DNA from: Sphingobacterium sp. UBA2700
Lineage (GTDB): Bacteria; Bacteroidota; Bacteroidia; Sphingobacteriales; Sphingobacteriaceae
DNA: 64,000 nt
Direction of reading: 5' to 3'
NCBI GenBank assembly: GCA_002354335.1
Contig: DELI01000026.1
Location: 39,384-103,383, forward strand
Under the pieces are notes generated by a model. That model was given only the letters and a program-made list of their open reading frames with translations, was not told where the DNA came from and made no database searches. How positions within the stretch are numbered: the stretch's first letter is position 1; every line of letters begins with the position of its first letter. Made by a program: the position numbers and the translations under genes. Shown here one piece after another: positions 45,856 through 53,912 of the stretch.

Positions 45856-47007
45856 TTATTTTTTCACGAATTCACTGTATAACAATCGGATAACATCTTT
45901 AGACAACATAATATCGTCATCGCTATCCTGTGTAGGAATGCAGCCATTCGTTATTACAATAAACCCAAATTTCTTCTTTGGCTCAAAGAACATATTGCTG
46001 TATAAGCCATACGCAGATCCCGTATGCCCAATCATATGTTCACCCGGAATAAGTTTATCGGTTTCTAACAGTGCTAAGCCATAATGTTCTTTTGCAGATA
46101 AACCCTTCTGCATACGCTTCGCGCTTTTTTTGCTGATAATCTTTACCCCAGCAGCTTGTCCGTGATTCATATGCATCGTCATATACTTTGCAAGATCATT
46201 TGCAGAAATTTTCATTCCTCCGGTCGGCGAAAATACAGGTGTAGAGACTCCCATCGTATAGTTTCTGATCTCTTCAGACCTTGGGTTATATGCAGAAGGC
46301 TGTGCTTTAAAAACTCCATCCTCTTTAACGTAGAGTGTCGCAAATCTTGAACGATCCAAAGAATCTACACAATAACCCGCTTTCAATCCTAAAGGATTTA
46401 AAATCTGTTGCTTGATATAGTTATCAAAGCGAACATTGCTCAGGCGTTCGAGAACCGCTCCTACCATATTAAAATTCAAGTTACAGTATTCGTAATCTGT
46501 TCCCGGTTTATAATCATTGTAAGACTTCGCCCAGTTGGGATTCTTATCCGGATTAATGACATCGAGTTCGAAATATCCGTTGCTATCATTAATACTGGAG
46601 CGGTGCGACAAGACCATTTCCAACGTAATCTTTGTGTCTGGATATTTTGGATTTCTAACTTTGAAGCCCACCAAATCACTAAAATCATCGGACAAGGAGA
46701 TACGCCCTTGTTCTACTAATTGCATAATCGCTGTGGCACTGAAAGACTTGGAGATAGAAGCAATACGGAATAGGTTGTCTGTCGTCAAAGCCTCTTTATT
46801 CTCCAGATTTTTGTAGCCTAGCGCATGGTTGTATACCGGTTTGCCGTCTTTCACGACTACGACCGCTAATCCAACGGCTTCATATTTATTCGCTACGTCT
46901 TTTAATTTTTGTTCGAAGCCCGCAGATTGTGCGAAGACCTGGCTACTGATAATTAAGCCTACACAGGCAAAGGCAACTTTCTTTGTAATTTGATAGATGT
47001 TCTTCAT
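45856..47007 (-). CDS. Exported serine hydrolase (class C beta-lactamase / EstB-like)
   Basis: The 383-residue protein has a signal peptide (residues 1-26, ending SQVFAQ). The penicillin-binding fold motifs are Ser84-Ile-Ser-Lys87 (SxxK), Tyr174-Cys-Asn176 (YxN) and HTGSAYG near residue 325 in place of KTG. With His replacing Lys in the third motif it is more likely an esterase or D-Ala-D-Ala peptidase relative than a beta-lactamase. It acts in the periplasm. The DUF3307 gene is 12 nt upstream on the same strand, so a shared transcript is possible. Confidence 0.88.
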   Translation of the reverse strand: MKNIYQITKKVAFACVGLIISSQVFAQSAGFEQKLKDVANKYEAVGLAVVVVKDGKPVYNHALGYKNLENKEALTTDNLFRIASISKSFSATAIMQLVEQGRISLSDDFSDLVGFKVRNPKYPDTKITLEMVLSHRSSINDSNGYFELDVINPDKNPNWAKSYNDYKPGTDYEYCNLNFNMVGAVLERLSNVRFDNYIKQQILNPLGLKAGYCVDSLDRSRFATLYVKEDGVFKAQPSAYNPRSEEIRNYTMGVSTPVFSPTGGMKISANDLAKYMTMHMNHGQAAGVKIISKKSAKRMQKGLSAKEHYGLALLETDKLIPGEHMIGHTGSAYGLYSNMFFEPKKKFGFIVITNGCIPTQDSDDDIMLSKDVIRLLYSEFVKK

Positions 47008-47019
47008 GTATGATCATAT

Positions 47020-47751
47020 TTATACGAGTGTGAGGCAGTACTTCAGCCCGAATGCAACCAGCATTCCCAGTCCGAAACTAAGCAGTGTACCGATCATCAC
47101 GTATTCTGTAAACTTGGTGTCGCGTGCGTTGGTTAGATCTCCAAAACGGAAGATCGATTTTGCAGCTAGTAGAAATCCAATACCTTCATTCAATCCTAAC
47201 AATACAAAGCCCAGGATCATTAATCGCTCCATGACACCGATAACCGTGCCGGCGTCAAATAAGGTCTCGCTGCGCTTACTATTAAAATCAGCTTCCTTTT
47301 GCCACTTGCTAAAGAACACCCGGATAACGATTGGAATAGCAAATACAATTAGGATTAGGGCGATCAACAATAGCCATAACTTATTCCAATTTATCTGTTC
47401 CACCAACTCTGTCCAGGCAGAAGGCGTCCAATAGAAATAGATAGCGACAATACTCGCGATATGGAGGATCTGATCGATGACAAACAGTCGAATTGGATTT
47501 ACTTTCCAACGGTTTTCTACACCGATCTTAATGCTGTCTATCGCTAGATGCGATGCTAATAGGAATACGATGTTCTGCCAGTTATTTGCTAAGTCGTTGA
47601 TAAAAAACAGCAACAACAGCGCAGCATGCACCGCAACATGATAAAATAAGTATTGTATATGCGTATTCCGCTTTTGTACCCAGGACTTAGGTTGCAAAAC
47701 AAAATCCCCAATCAGATGGGCAATAAACATCTTAAGCAGACTTGTCAACAT
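47020..47751 (-). CDS. DUF3307 membrane protein
   Basis: The 243-residue protein opens with FIAHLIGDFVLQPKSWVQKRN, the DUF3307 signature, and has about six membrane segments. It is encoded with SatD in many bacteria; the two overlap by 20 bp here (47732-47751), so they are probably translationally coupled. Function is not established; a transport or sensing role with SatD is a guess. A serine hydrolase gene follows 12 nt after it. Confidence 0.82.
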   Translation of the reverse strand: MLTSLLKMFIAHLIGDFVLQPKSWVQKRNTHIQYLFYHVAVHAALLLLFFINDLANNWQNIVFLLASHLAIDSIKIGVENRWKVNPIRLFVIDQILHIASIVAIYFYWTPSAWTELVEQINWNKLWLLLIALILIVFAIPIVIRVFFSKWQKEADFNSKRSETLFDAGTVIGVMERLMILGFVLLGLNEGIGFLLAAKSIFRFGDLTNARDTKFTEYVMIGTLLSFGLGMLVAFGLKYCLTLV

Positions 47752-48346
47752 AGCTTGCGAGTTGTTTGGTGCAATATTGTATCACTTGATCCAGTTTTGT
47801 ATAATTTGCCTTATTGAGCTCGCGGCTCACTTGGCTCTGATGCGTTCGCTTGAGCAACTGCGTAATTTCCAACTGACTTTTGTCAGGATGATCCATTACC
47901 ATCTGCACGGCTTCCGCCATGTTTGCAGTCCACTGATCTACCAAGCGCGTACTCAAGGTTAAAATCAAATTCATCTGTTCGTTCAAATCATCCCATGGCG
48001 AGATAAAAGCTAGGCTTTCTTTGTTCAAGGAGTCCAACGCTTTGCCCGAATTCACAAAAGCCTCGCCGCTAGTCTTTTTGATGCTTGAATCACGGTAGCT
48101 GATCTCTCCTACGCCGATTCCCATACGAACATCCATTCCCTCTTTCTGTCGAATAACAGACTTTAGGTAAAATATGCTCGAGAACAGATTGGACAGAGGA
48201 AGCTCCGCCTGGAAGCTGTCGCCTCGGAATACATCAAAATCTGTACTATACAGCTTGAGGGCTTGTTCCAATTGCGGAAGCCATTCGCTGCTATCGTATT
48301 TGCGAGAATGAATAATGTCGCCAGTAATTACTAAATGAAATGTCAT
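47732..48346 (-). CDS. satD: SatD family protein with C-terminal helix-turn-helix
   Basis: The 204-residue protein opens with VITGDIIHSRKY (residues 6-17), the SatD family pattern, followed by FRGDSFQAELP near residue 40 and GIGVGEISYR near residue 76. Residues about 158-184 (QLEITQLLKRTHQSQVSREL) read as a helix-turn-helix. The family is named after the sat operon of Streptococcus mutans. The upstream region contains five TGA-N10-TCA palindromes at 28-bp spacing, a good target for autoregulation by this helix-turn-helix. That link is inference. Confidence 0.8.
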   Translation of the reverse strand: MTFHLVITGDIIHSRKYDSSEWLPQLEQALKLYSTDFDVFRGDSFQAELPLSNLFSSIFYLKSVIRQKEGMDVRMGIGVGEISYRDSSIKKTSGEAFVNSGKALDSLNKESLAFISPWDDLNEQMNLILTLSTRLVDQWTANMAEAVQMVMDHPDKSQLEITQLLKRTHQSQVSRELNKANYTKLDQVIQYCTKQLASYVDKSA

Positions 48347-48414
48347 AATTATTTCGTTTATCGCTGGTAGATGCTATCAAGGCTTTAATTGCCTAAAGAT
48401 AAGCAAATTCATCA

Positions 48415-48554
48415 TATGACCAAATTTAATCAAATATCAAATTATGACTCATATAAGTCATAATTACGAATATGATTAAAATAAGTCATAATTCCAAATA
48501 TGATTAAAATAAGTCATAATCTGATATTTGACTAAATTGAGTCAAATACAAAAC
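48415..48554. promoter_or_regulatory. Five-site palindromic operator array (28-bp period)
   Basis: Five 16-bp palindromes of the form TGA-N10-TCA lie at 48417-48432, 48445-48460, 48473-48488, 48501-48516 and 48529-48544, each exactly 28 bp from the next. Sites 3 and 4 are identical over tatgattaaaataagtca; sites 2 and 5 have the better inner arms (tgact/agtca). The array sits between divergent satD and ppk2. A minus-strand -7 box candidate (48421-48428) lies inside site 1, as expected for repression of satD. The spacers vary in sequence, unlike a simple tandem duplication. Confidence 0.88.
48421..48428 (-). promoter_or_regulatory. Candidate -7 box of satD (TAAATTTG)
   Basis: The plus strand reads caaattta, a TAnnTTTG match on the minus strand 74 nt before the satD ATG and overlapping the first palindrome of the array. 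No well-spaced -33 element was found. Confidence 0.4.
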
Positions 48555-48634
48555 AAAACCTCCTTAACAATCGTTATCTCTGCAAGTAAATGAAACATAA
48601 TATTTAGTAAATTGCTAAGATTAAACTATAAACT

Positions 48635-49510
48635 ATGACGAACTATTCGAAGCTATTGACTGCGAAAAGCAGCTTCAAAATAAAAGAACACCCTACCGAT
48701 ATTCGTGATGAAATCAACCCTGACGATGCTAAAGCGGAACTAAAAAAACTTCGCAAGAAAATAGCTGAGTTACAGGATAAAATGTATGCCCACGATAAAT
48801 ACAGTGTGCTGATCTGTTTACAAGGAATGGATACCTCAGGAAAAGACTCGCTGATCAGGGAGGTATTTAAAGATTTTAATGTTCGCGGTGTTGTCGTGGA
48901 GAGTTTCAAGACGCCGAATTCACAAGAACTGGAACACGACTATTTATGGCGTCACGAGATCAAGCTTCCGGAGAAAGGGAAATTCGTGGTGTTCAACAGA
49001 ACGCACTATGAAAATGTACTGGTCACCAGAGTGCATCCCGAATATCTATTAAACGAACGAATCCCCCACATCAACAATCCGAAAGATCTTCCAAAGGACT
49101 TCTGGAAAATGCGATTCGAACAGATCAACAACTTCGAGAAACGCATTGTAGAAAATGGGACCATCGTATTTAAGTTCTTCCTCAACCTGAGCAAGGATGA
49201 GCAGAAAGACAGGCTCTTAAGCCGACTGGAAGAAGAAGAAAAGAATTGGAAGTTTTCTCCCGGCGACTTAGAGGAAAGAAAACTATGGGACAAATACATG
49301 GAATGTTATGAAGACGCGATCAGAAACACCAGTAAAAAAGATGCGCCATGGTATATTATCCCCTCCGACAGCAAACCTGTGAGCCGGTTTCTTGTCGCGC
49401 AGATTATTTATGAAGTCTTATCGACCTATCAGGATATACAATATCCGGAGATGGAACCTGAGGTCGAAGAACATAAAAGAAAATATAAAGAACAATTGGA
49501 AGCCGAATAA
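48635..49510 (+). CDS. ppk2: Polyphosphate kinase 2 family protein
   Basis: The 291-residue protein transfers phosphate between polyphosphate and nucleotides. It has the Walker A LQGMDTSGKDSLIRE near residue 64, the PPK2 FNRTHYENVLVTRVHP segment near residue 122, and the RLEEEEKNWKFSPGDLEER lid region. The size fits a single-domain PPK2; the subclass (NMP or NDP acceptor) cannot be fixed. Its terminator stem overlaps the last codons. It diverges from satD across the five-site operator array, so it may share that control. Confidence 0.92.
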   Translation: MTNYSKLLTAKSSFKIKEHPTDIRDEINPDDAKAELKKLRKKIAELQDKMYAHDKYSVLICLQGMDTSGKDSLIREVFKDFNVRGVVVESFKTPNSQELEHDYLWRHEIKLPEKGKFVVFNRTHYENVLVTRVHPEYLLNERIPHINNPKDLPKDFWKMRFEQINNFEKRIVENGTIVFKFFLNLSKDEQKDRLLSRLEEEEKNWKFSPGDLEERKLWDKYMECYEDAIRNTSKKDAPWYIIPSDSKPVSRFLVAQIIYEVLSTYQDIQYPEMEPEVEEHKRKYKEQLEAE

Positions 49511-49528
49511 GCTTCCAATTGTGTTTTT
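49493..49528 (+). terminator. Terminator overlapping the end of ppk2
   Basis: Arms 49493-49503 and 49511-49521 (caattggaagc and complement) are perfect and are followed by tgttttt. The left arm lies inside the coding region and the stop codon is in the loop. Confidence 0.85.
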
Positions 49529-50315
49529 AGAATACTAAGTTAGAAATACCTCCATCTAGTGGAATGGAAGCACCCGTTAGGAAAGAAGCATAGGGCGAAG
49601 CTAAGAATGCAACTAAATACCCATACTCTTCGGGCTTCCCTAATCGCTTCACAGGAATGCTATCCCTTCTGCGCTTCTCGATAACCGCAATATCGAGCCC
49701 TTCTTGCTCGGCCTGTTTTTCCATCAAGCTATAAAGCCTATCGGTAGCAAAATATCCCGTCAATACCGAATTCACTGTAATACCATCCTTCCCTACCGCA
49801 TTCGCTAAAGACTTGCTCCAACTGACCAAGGCTGTACGCATCGTATTAGACAGCACCAGGCTATCTTGTGGCTCTTTCACCGTCATGGAAGAAACATTAA
49901 TAATCCTTCCATACCCCTGCTGCTTCATATGCTGTAAAGCAAGATTACTGGTATAAACCGCGGTTTGGAACAAGAGCTCAAAAGCGCTCTGATAATCTTC
50001 CTCCTCTTTAGACAGTACAGTGCCTGCCGCCGGACCGTTTGTATTATTAACCAGAATATCAATCTGATGTGATTTAAAAAAGCCAGCAATGGTTATTTTA
50101 TGCTGCTCGTAGTCCATAAAATCCGAAACTACATAGCCATGCGCTTGTCCTTCCTTTTTATCCAGCTCAGCAACGACCCGCTTAAGCTTTTCTTCATTCC
50201 TAGCCATAATAAAAACAGTAGCTCCGCATTTCGCGAGTTCCTGCGCAATGGCTTTTCCAATACCAGCTGAAGCGCCGCCAACCAAAGCCGTCTTACCTTT
50301 TAAATCTATATGCAT
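49527..50315 (-). CDS. Atypical short-chain dehydrogenase/reductase
   Basis: The 262-residue protein has the SDR fold, with a slightly altered nucleotide motif GGASAGIG (13-20) and an intact NNTNG loop near residue 90. Ser142-Ser143 are in INVSSMTV, but the usual YxxxK is Ser156-Asn-Thr-Met-Arg160 (LSNTMRTAL), so both catalytic residues are replaced. A known SDR-like subgroup shows this pattern and has unclear activity. The start is the ATG at 50315, not the upstream TTG at 50336, because MHIDLKGKTALVGG is a normal SDR beginning. It converges on ppk2. Confidence 0.88.
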   Translation of the reverse strand: MHIDLKGKTALVGGASAGIGKAIAQELAKCGATVFIMARNEEKLKRVVAELDKKEGQAHGYVVSDFMDYEQHKITIAGFFKSHQIDILVNNTNGPAAGTVLSKEEEDYQSAFELLFQTAVYTSNLALQHMKQQGYGRIINVSSMTVKEPQDSLVLSNTMRTALVSWSKSLANAVGKDGITVNSVLTGYFATDRLYSLMEKQAEQEGLDIAVIEKRRRDSIPVKRLGKPEEYGYLVAFLASPYASFLTGASIPLDGGISNLVF

Positions 50316-50389
50316 CCTGATTAATCTTCTTTGCAATAAATATAGCCTTTAAAAAGCCAATCCTGCAATAAAGAAGTACGAAAATTAGA

Positions 50390-50794
50390 TTATTCCATAT
50401 CGTTCTTCGGATATCCCTCGGCGTCCAGATCATCTCGGTTATCCTCTTCATCTCTCGCCAATTCCTCATCCTTTTTCGATACCCGCAAATTCGAAGCATC
50501 CGTGATCCGCATGTTATTATCTTCCAGATTATCCTCCCGAAGCTCGTCTAAATCTGCATATTCATCTCCAACATAAGGGTTGGACGAATCGTAAGTCGAA
50601 TCATCATTCTCAGCACCCTCGCTTAGCGTATCGTAATTTGCCGGATGATCCCAATCCGGGTCCTTGTCGTTTACATCCAATTCATAGCTCGCATCTTCTT
50701 CGTTATACGCCAAATCCCTTGGTTCGAAATCTGCGTTCTCCCCTTCAACATTCTTTTTATTCTTTTTCTCTTCCATCATGTTTTGTTTTTTCAT
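50390..50794 (-). CDS. Highly acidic, probably disordered protein
   Basis: The 134-residue protein has a Lys/Asn-rich start (MEEKKNKKNVEG) and a long acidic body of Asp, Glu and Asn with tyrosines (NDKDPDWDHPANYD, then VGDEYADLDELREDNLEDN). No hydrophobic core, signal or membrane segment is visible, so it is likely disordered. I do not recognise a family. Codon use is coherent over the whole length and no other frame is better, which favours a real gene. Role unknown. Confidence 0.65.
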   Translation of the reverse strand: MKKQNMMEEKKNKKNVEGENADFEPRDLAYNEEDASYELDVNDKDPDWDHPANYDTLSEGAENDDSTYDSSNPYVGDEYADLDELREDNLEDNNMRITDASNLRVSKKDEELARDEEDNRDDLDAEGYPKNDME

Positions 50795-50926
50795 TGAATA
50801 CTAAGTATAGAACCCCCAAATACCATGTATTGTTTTATATTATTTGGTAAGAAATACAACCGTTAATGGTTGGAAATTAACAGAATATTAATTAGATTTA
50901 CCTTAACAATTTATAAACTTCAAACC

Positions 50927-51307
50927 ATGCAAACGAAAACAGAATATCTAATTTGGGACAAAATTGTCTCAAGTGCAAAAAGTCGTTTCGACGCGGAGCT
51001 CTATGCGAATAAGTTTAAAAATATGCAGCCCGAACTCTTCGACAAACTCGTTCTACACATCATCGTAGGGTTTGCATCGGGTGAAGATCACGAGTCTATT
51101 TCCACCAACTTACACAACGAACTAGATCATCTAGGGATTGATGTACGCGAAGGGATTATTGACACTATTATCTCCGACAAACATATTGTATTTAGTCCGG
51201 AAATATACGCCGCCTACCTCACCTTTTCGATGCTTGAAGACGGGGCCTCGGAAGCGGAGGTTCTAGGTTATGTTTGTGATCTCCTGGAAAACCCACACAT
51301 CTACTAA
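50927..51307 (+). CDS. Uncharacterised helical protein
   Basis: The 126-residue protein is soluble and mostly helical (for example KIVSSAKSRFDAELYANKF, then ELFDKLVLHIIVGFASGEDH). It ends SEAEVLGYVCDLLENPHIY. I do not recognise the family. The start is the ATG at 50927: the frame extends upstream to a TTG at 50870, but that stretch reads as AT-rich leader (INRILIRFTLTIYKLQT) and lacks support. trpS begins 111 bp downstream. Confidence 0.65.
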   Translation: MQTKTEYLIWDKIVSSAKSRFDAELYANKFKNMQPELFDKLVLHIIVGFASGEDHESISTNLHNELDHLGIDVREGIIDTIISDKHIVFSPEIYAAYLTFSMLEDGASEAEVLGYVCDLLENPHIY

Positions 51308-51403
51308 TCAATGCGCTAAATCCATAGCGAAAAACTGAACATAAAAGTTGATATCACTGCTTTTTCTGCGATAACGCCTAAGAAAAACTAGCATTTTTTT
51401 CCG

Positions 51404-51411
51404 TAACTTTG
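51404..51411 (+). promoter_or_regulatory. Bacteroidota -7 box (TAACTTTG) of trpS
   Basis: This is an exact TAnnTTTG match that ends 7 nt before the trpS ATG, which implies a very short or absent leader. No clear -33 TTTG precedes it. Confidence 0.6.
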
Positions 51412-51418
51412 CACCCAT

Positions 51419-52417
51419 ATGGAAACTGTTGTTAGTGGTATTAGAAGTACCGGAAAATTACACTTAGGAAATTACTATGGAGCGCTGAGCAATTTTGTGA
51501 AGATGCAGGATGAATATAACTGTTTCTTTTTTATTGCCGACTTACACTCTTTGACGACTCACCCTACGCCACAAGACTTAAATAGCATGGTCCGCAACGT
51601 AGTGGTTGAATATTTAGCTGCAGGGTTAGACCCTGAAAAATCTACCATTTATGTACAATCAGACGTACCTGAAGTAGCAGAGCTTTATTTATACATGAAT
51701 ATGAACGCTTACCTTGGTGAGCTAGAAAGAGCAACATCTTTCAAAGACAAGGTTCGCGCAAATCCAAATAACGTAAATGCTGGTTTATTGACCTATCCAG
51801 TGTTGATGGCTTGTGATATATTAATCCATCATGGTGTTAAAGTTCCAGTTGGAAAAGACCAGGAGCAGCACTTGGAAATGACGAGAACTTTTGGTAATCG
51901 TTTCAACAGACTTTACAATGTTGATTATTTCCAAGAAGCCTTTGCTTTTGCCTATACCGACAAGTTGGTCAAAGTACCGGGCTTATCGGGTCAAGGGAAA
52001 ATGGGTAAATCAAACGGCGATGCAGACTGTATCTATCTATCCGATACGGAACAAGCAATCCGTAAAAAGATTATGCGCGCAGTGACGGACAATGGTCCAA
52101 CCGAGTTGAACCAAACAAAACCAGAAGCGGTTCAGAATCTTTTTGATCTAATGAAAGTTGTATCCACTGCTGATACGGTAGAGCACTTTGATGAATTGTA
52201 CAACAAATGTGAGATTCGTTACGGCGACTTCAAAAAGCAATTAGCCGAAGACATGGTGTTGGCAACTGCAGACGTCCGTTCAAGAATCGAAAGCATTGGT
52301 CAGGACGATGAGTACATTAAAAAAGTGGTTAAGCTAGGTGCTGAAAAGGCAGCCGCAAGTGCGCAAAAAACCATCAAAGAAGTTCGTGAAATCATAGGTC
52401 TTAAAAAACTGTTTTAA
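51419..52417 (+). CDS. trpS: Tryptophanyl-tRNA synthetase
   Basis: The 332-residue class I synthetase charges tRNA-Trp. The HIGH-like motif is KLHLGNYYGAL near residue 14, and the KMSKS-like motif is GKMGKSNGD near residue 195. The VGKDQEQHLEMTR segment binds substrate. Typical length. The ATG at 51419 follows a -7 box by only 7 nt, so the mRNA may be nearly leaderless. A deoxynucleoside kinase gene follows 8 nt downstream, sharing its transcript. Confidence 0.97.
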   Translation: METVVSGIRSTGKLHLGNYYGALSNFVKMQDEYNCFFFIADLHSLTTHPTPQDLNSMVRNVVVEYLAAGLDPEKSTIYVQSDVPEVAELYLYMNMNAYLGELERATSFKDKVRANPNNVNAGLLTYPVLMACDILIHHGVKVPVGKDQEQHLEMTRTFGNRFNRLYNVDYFQEAFAFAYTDKLVKVPGLSGQGKMGKSNGDADCIYLSDTEQAIRKKIMRAVTDNGPTELNQTKPEAVQNLFDLMKVVSTADTVEHFDELYNKCEIRYGDFKKQLAEDMVLATADVRSRIESIGQDDEYIKKVVKLGAEKAAASAQKTIKEVREIIGLKKLF

Positions 52418-52425
52418 TAGAAATT

Positions 52426-53040
52426 ATGCATATAGCAATTGTTGGAAATATTGGTGCCGGTAAAACTACTTTAACAGAAAAACTTGCCAAACACTTAAAC
52501 TTCGAACCTCAATACGAAGCGGTAGAAAACAACCCTTATCTGGAAGACTTTTACAGCGACATGAAACGCTGGGCCTTCAACCTACAGATCTTCTTCTTAA
52601 ATAGTAGATTCCGTCATATCGTGGATCTTCAAAATCGCCAGATCAACATGATACAGGATAGAACGATATATGAAGATGCGTATATCTTCGCAGAGAACTT
52701 ATACGATATGGGATTGATGAGTGCTAGAGACTTTGAAAACTATAGCGACATTTTCCAATCCATCATCCATTACATCAAACCACCGGATTTGTTGGTTTAT
52801 TTGAAAGCTTCTGTCCCTACCCTAGTGAACAATATCCAAAAACGCGGTAGAGACTACGAATCGGGCATCCGCCTTGACTATCTATCGAAACTGAACGATA
52901 AATACGAAAAGTGGATCGGAAACTACAAAGAAGGAAAACTTTTGGTGTTGGATAAAGACAACTTAGACTTCGCCAATAACCAGGAAGATCTAGGTAAAAT
53001 AATCCAAAAAATCGAAGCGGAATTGTTTGGACTGTTTTAA
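52426..53040 (+). CDS. Deoxynucleoside kinase
   Basis: The 204-residue kinase of the deoxyadenosine/deoxyguanosine/deoxycytidine family phosphorylates deoxynucleosides for salvage. The P-loop is GNIGAGKTT at 7-15. The ENNPYLEDFYSDMKRWAFN segment and QDRTIYEDAYIFA near residue 83 carry the base- and sugar-binding residues of the family. The lid contains RGRDYE. Base preference cannot be fixed. It is 8 nt after trpS and ends at a strong terminator. Confidence 0.93.
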   Translation: MHIAIVGNIGAGKTTLTEKLAKHLNFEPQYEAVENNPYLEDFYSDMKRWAFNLQIFFLNSRFRHIVDLQNRQINMIQDRTIYEDAYIFAENLYDMGLMSARDFENYSDIFQSIIHYIKPPDLLVYLKASVPTLVNNIQKRGRDYESGIRLDYLSKLNDKYEKWIGNYKEGKLLVLDKDNLDFANNQEDLGKIIQKIEAELFGLF

Positions 53041-53075
53041 CAAAAACGCCTAACTACATCTTAAGAAATAAACAT

Positions 53076-53106
53076 AAAAGCCAGAACTATCGTTCTGGCT
53101 TTTTTT
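53076..53106 (+). terminator. Intrinsic terminator after the deoxynucleoside kinase
   Basis: Arms 53076-53087 and 53092-53103 (aaaagccagaac and complement) form a perfect 12-bp stem with a tatc loop and a T-run. Confidence 0.93.
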
Positions 53107-53154
53107 CTGAAAAAGAAAACCGGGTATGTTTTTAAAAATACAATATCTAATATC

Positions 53155-53162
53155 TATTTTTG
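53155..53162 (+). promoter_or_regulatory. Bacteroidota -7 box (TATTTTTG) of kdsB
   Basis: This is an exact TAnnTTTG match that ends 3 nt before the ATG at 53166. It overlaps the TTG that would extend the frame by two codons. A start point at the usual distance would fall on or near the ATG, so the mRNA may be leaderless. Confidence 0.55.
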
Positions 53163-53165
53163 GGT

Positions 53166-53909
53166 ATGAAAGTTATTGGAGTAATACCAGCGCGCTATGA
53201 TTCCACCCGATTCCCGGGGAAACCATTAGTGGATATTGCTGGAATGACCATGATTGAACGAGTTTATAACCAAGTTAATCATGCAGGCAGTCTAAGTGAA
53301 GTGGTGGTCGCAACAGATGACCAGCGTATATATGATCATGTGAAAAGCTTCGCAGGTAATGTCGTCAGGACGAGTAGGGATCATCAGTCCGGAACTGACC
53401 GCTGTGCGGAGGTCATACAAAACATATCTGGTTTCGACATAGTAATCAACATTCAAGGTGATGAGCCATTCATCGACCCGCAGCAAATCGACTTATTGGT
53501 GTCATGCTTTGCAGATCAGGATGTTCAGATTGCCACATTAATTCGAAAAATAACAGAATTTGCTGATTTGGAAAACGTCAATAAACCCAAAGTTGTTTTG
53601 AACGCGAAAAACGAAGCAATCTACTTTTCCAGACAGCCTATTCCCTATTTCCGTGGGAAAGAGATGAAGAACTGGCTGAGCGACGCGGAATATTTCAACC
53701 ATATCGGTATCTATGGCTATCGCGCAAATGTTTTAAAAGAACTTACGAAGCTTCCTGTATCAAACCTTGAGCGTATTGAATCACTAGAACAACTCCGCTG
53801 GATAGACAATGGATATAGAGTCCAAACGGCAATATCTCATCACGTCAATGATGCGATTGATACCCCGGAAGATTTAGAAGCTATAAAAAGAAAATATTTT
53901 AATGTGTAG
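53166..53909 (+). CDS. kdsB: 3-deoxy-manno-octulosonate cytidylyltransferase
   Basis: The 247-residue enzyme activates Kdo as CMP-Kdo for lipopolysaccharide core synthesis. The opening VIGVIPARYDSTRFPGKPL, the ATDDQRI loop, and FDIVINIQGDEPFID near residue 100 are typical. The start is the ATG at 53166; the two extra codons offered by a TTG at 53160 lie inside a promoter box. It ends 3 nt from the convergent aldo/keto reductase gene. Confidence 0.96.
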   Translation: MKVIGVIPARYDSTRFPGKPLVDIAGMTMIERVYNQVNHAGSLSEVVVATDDQRIYDHVKSFAGNVVRTSRDHQSGTDRCAEVIQNISGFDIVINIQGDEPFIDPQQIDLLVSCFADQDVQIATLIRKITEFADLENVNKPKVVLNAKNEAIYFSRQPIPYFRGKEMKNWLSDAEYFNHIGIYGYRANVLKELTKLPVSNLERIESLEQLRWIDNGYRVQTAISHHVNDAIDTPEDLEAIKRKYFNV

Positions 53910-53912
53910 AGC

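Noticed and set aside
45856..47007. An antibiotic-resistance beta-lactamase
   Set aside because: The third motif is HTG rather than KTG and the second is YCN. The protein fits the broader serine-hydrolase group better.
48415..48554. CRISPR array of 28-bp repeats
   Set aside because: The conserved part is only an 18-bp dyad and the variable parts are about 10 bp, far too short for spacers. Operators fit better.
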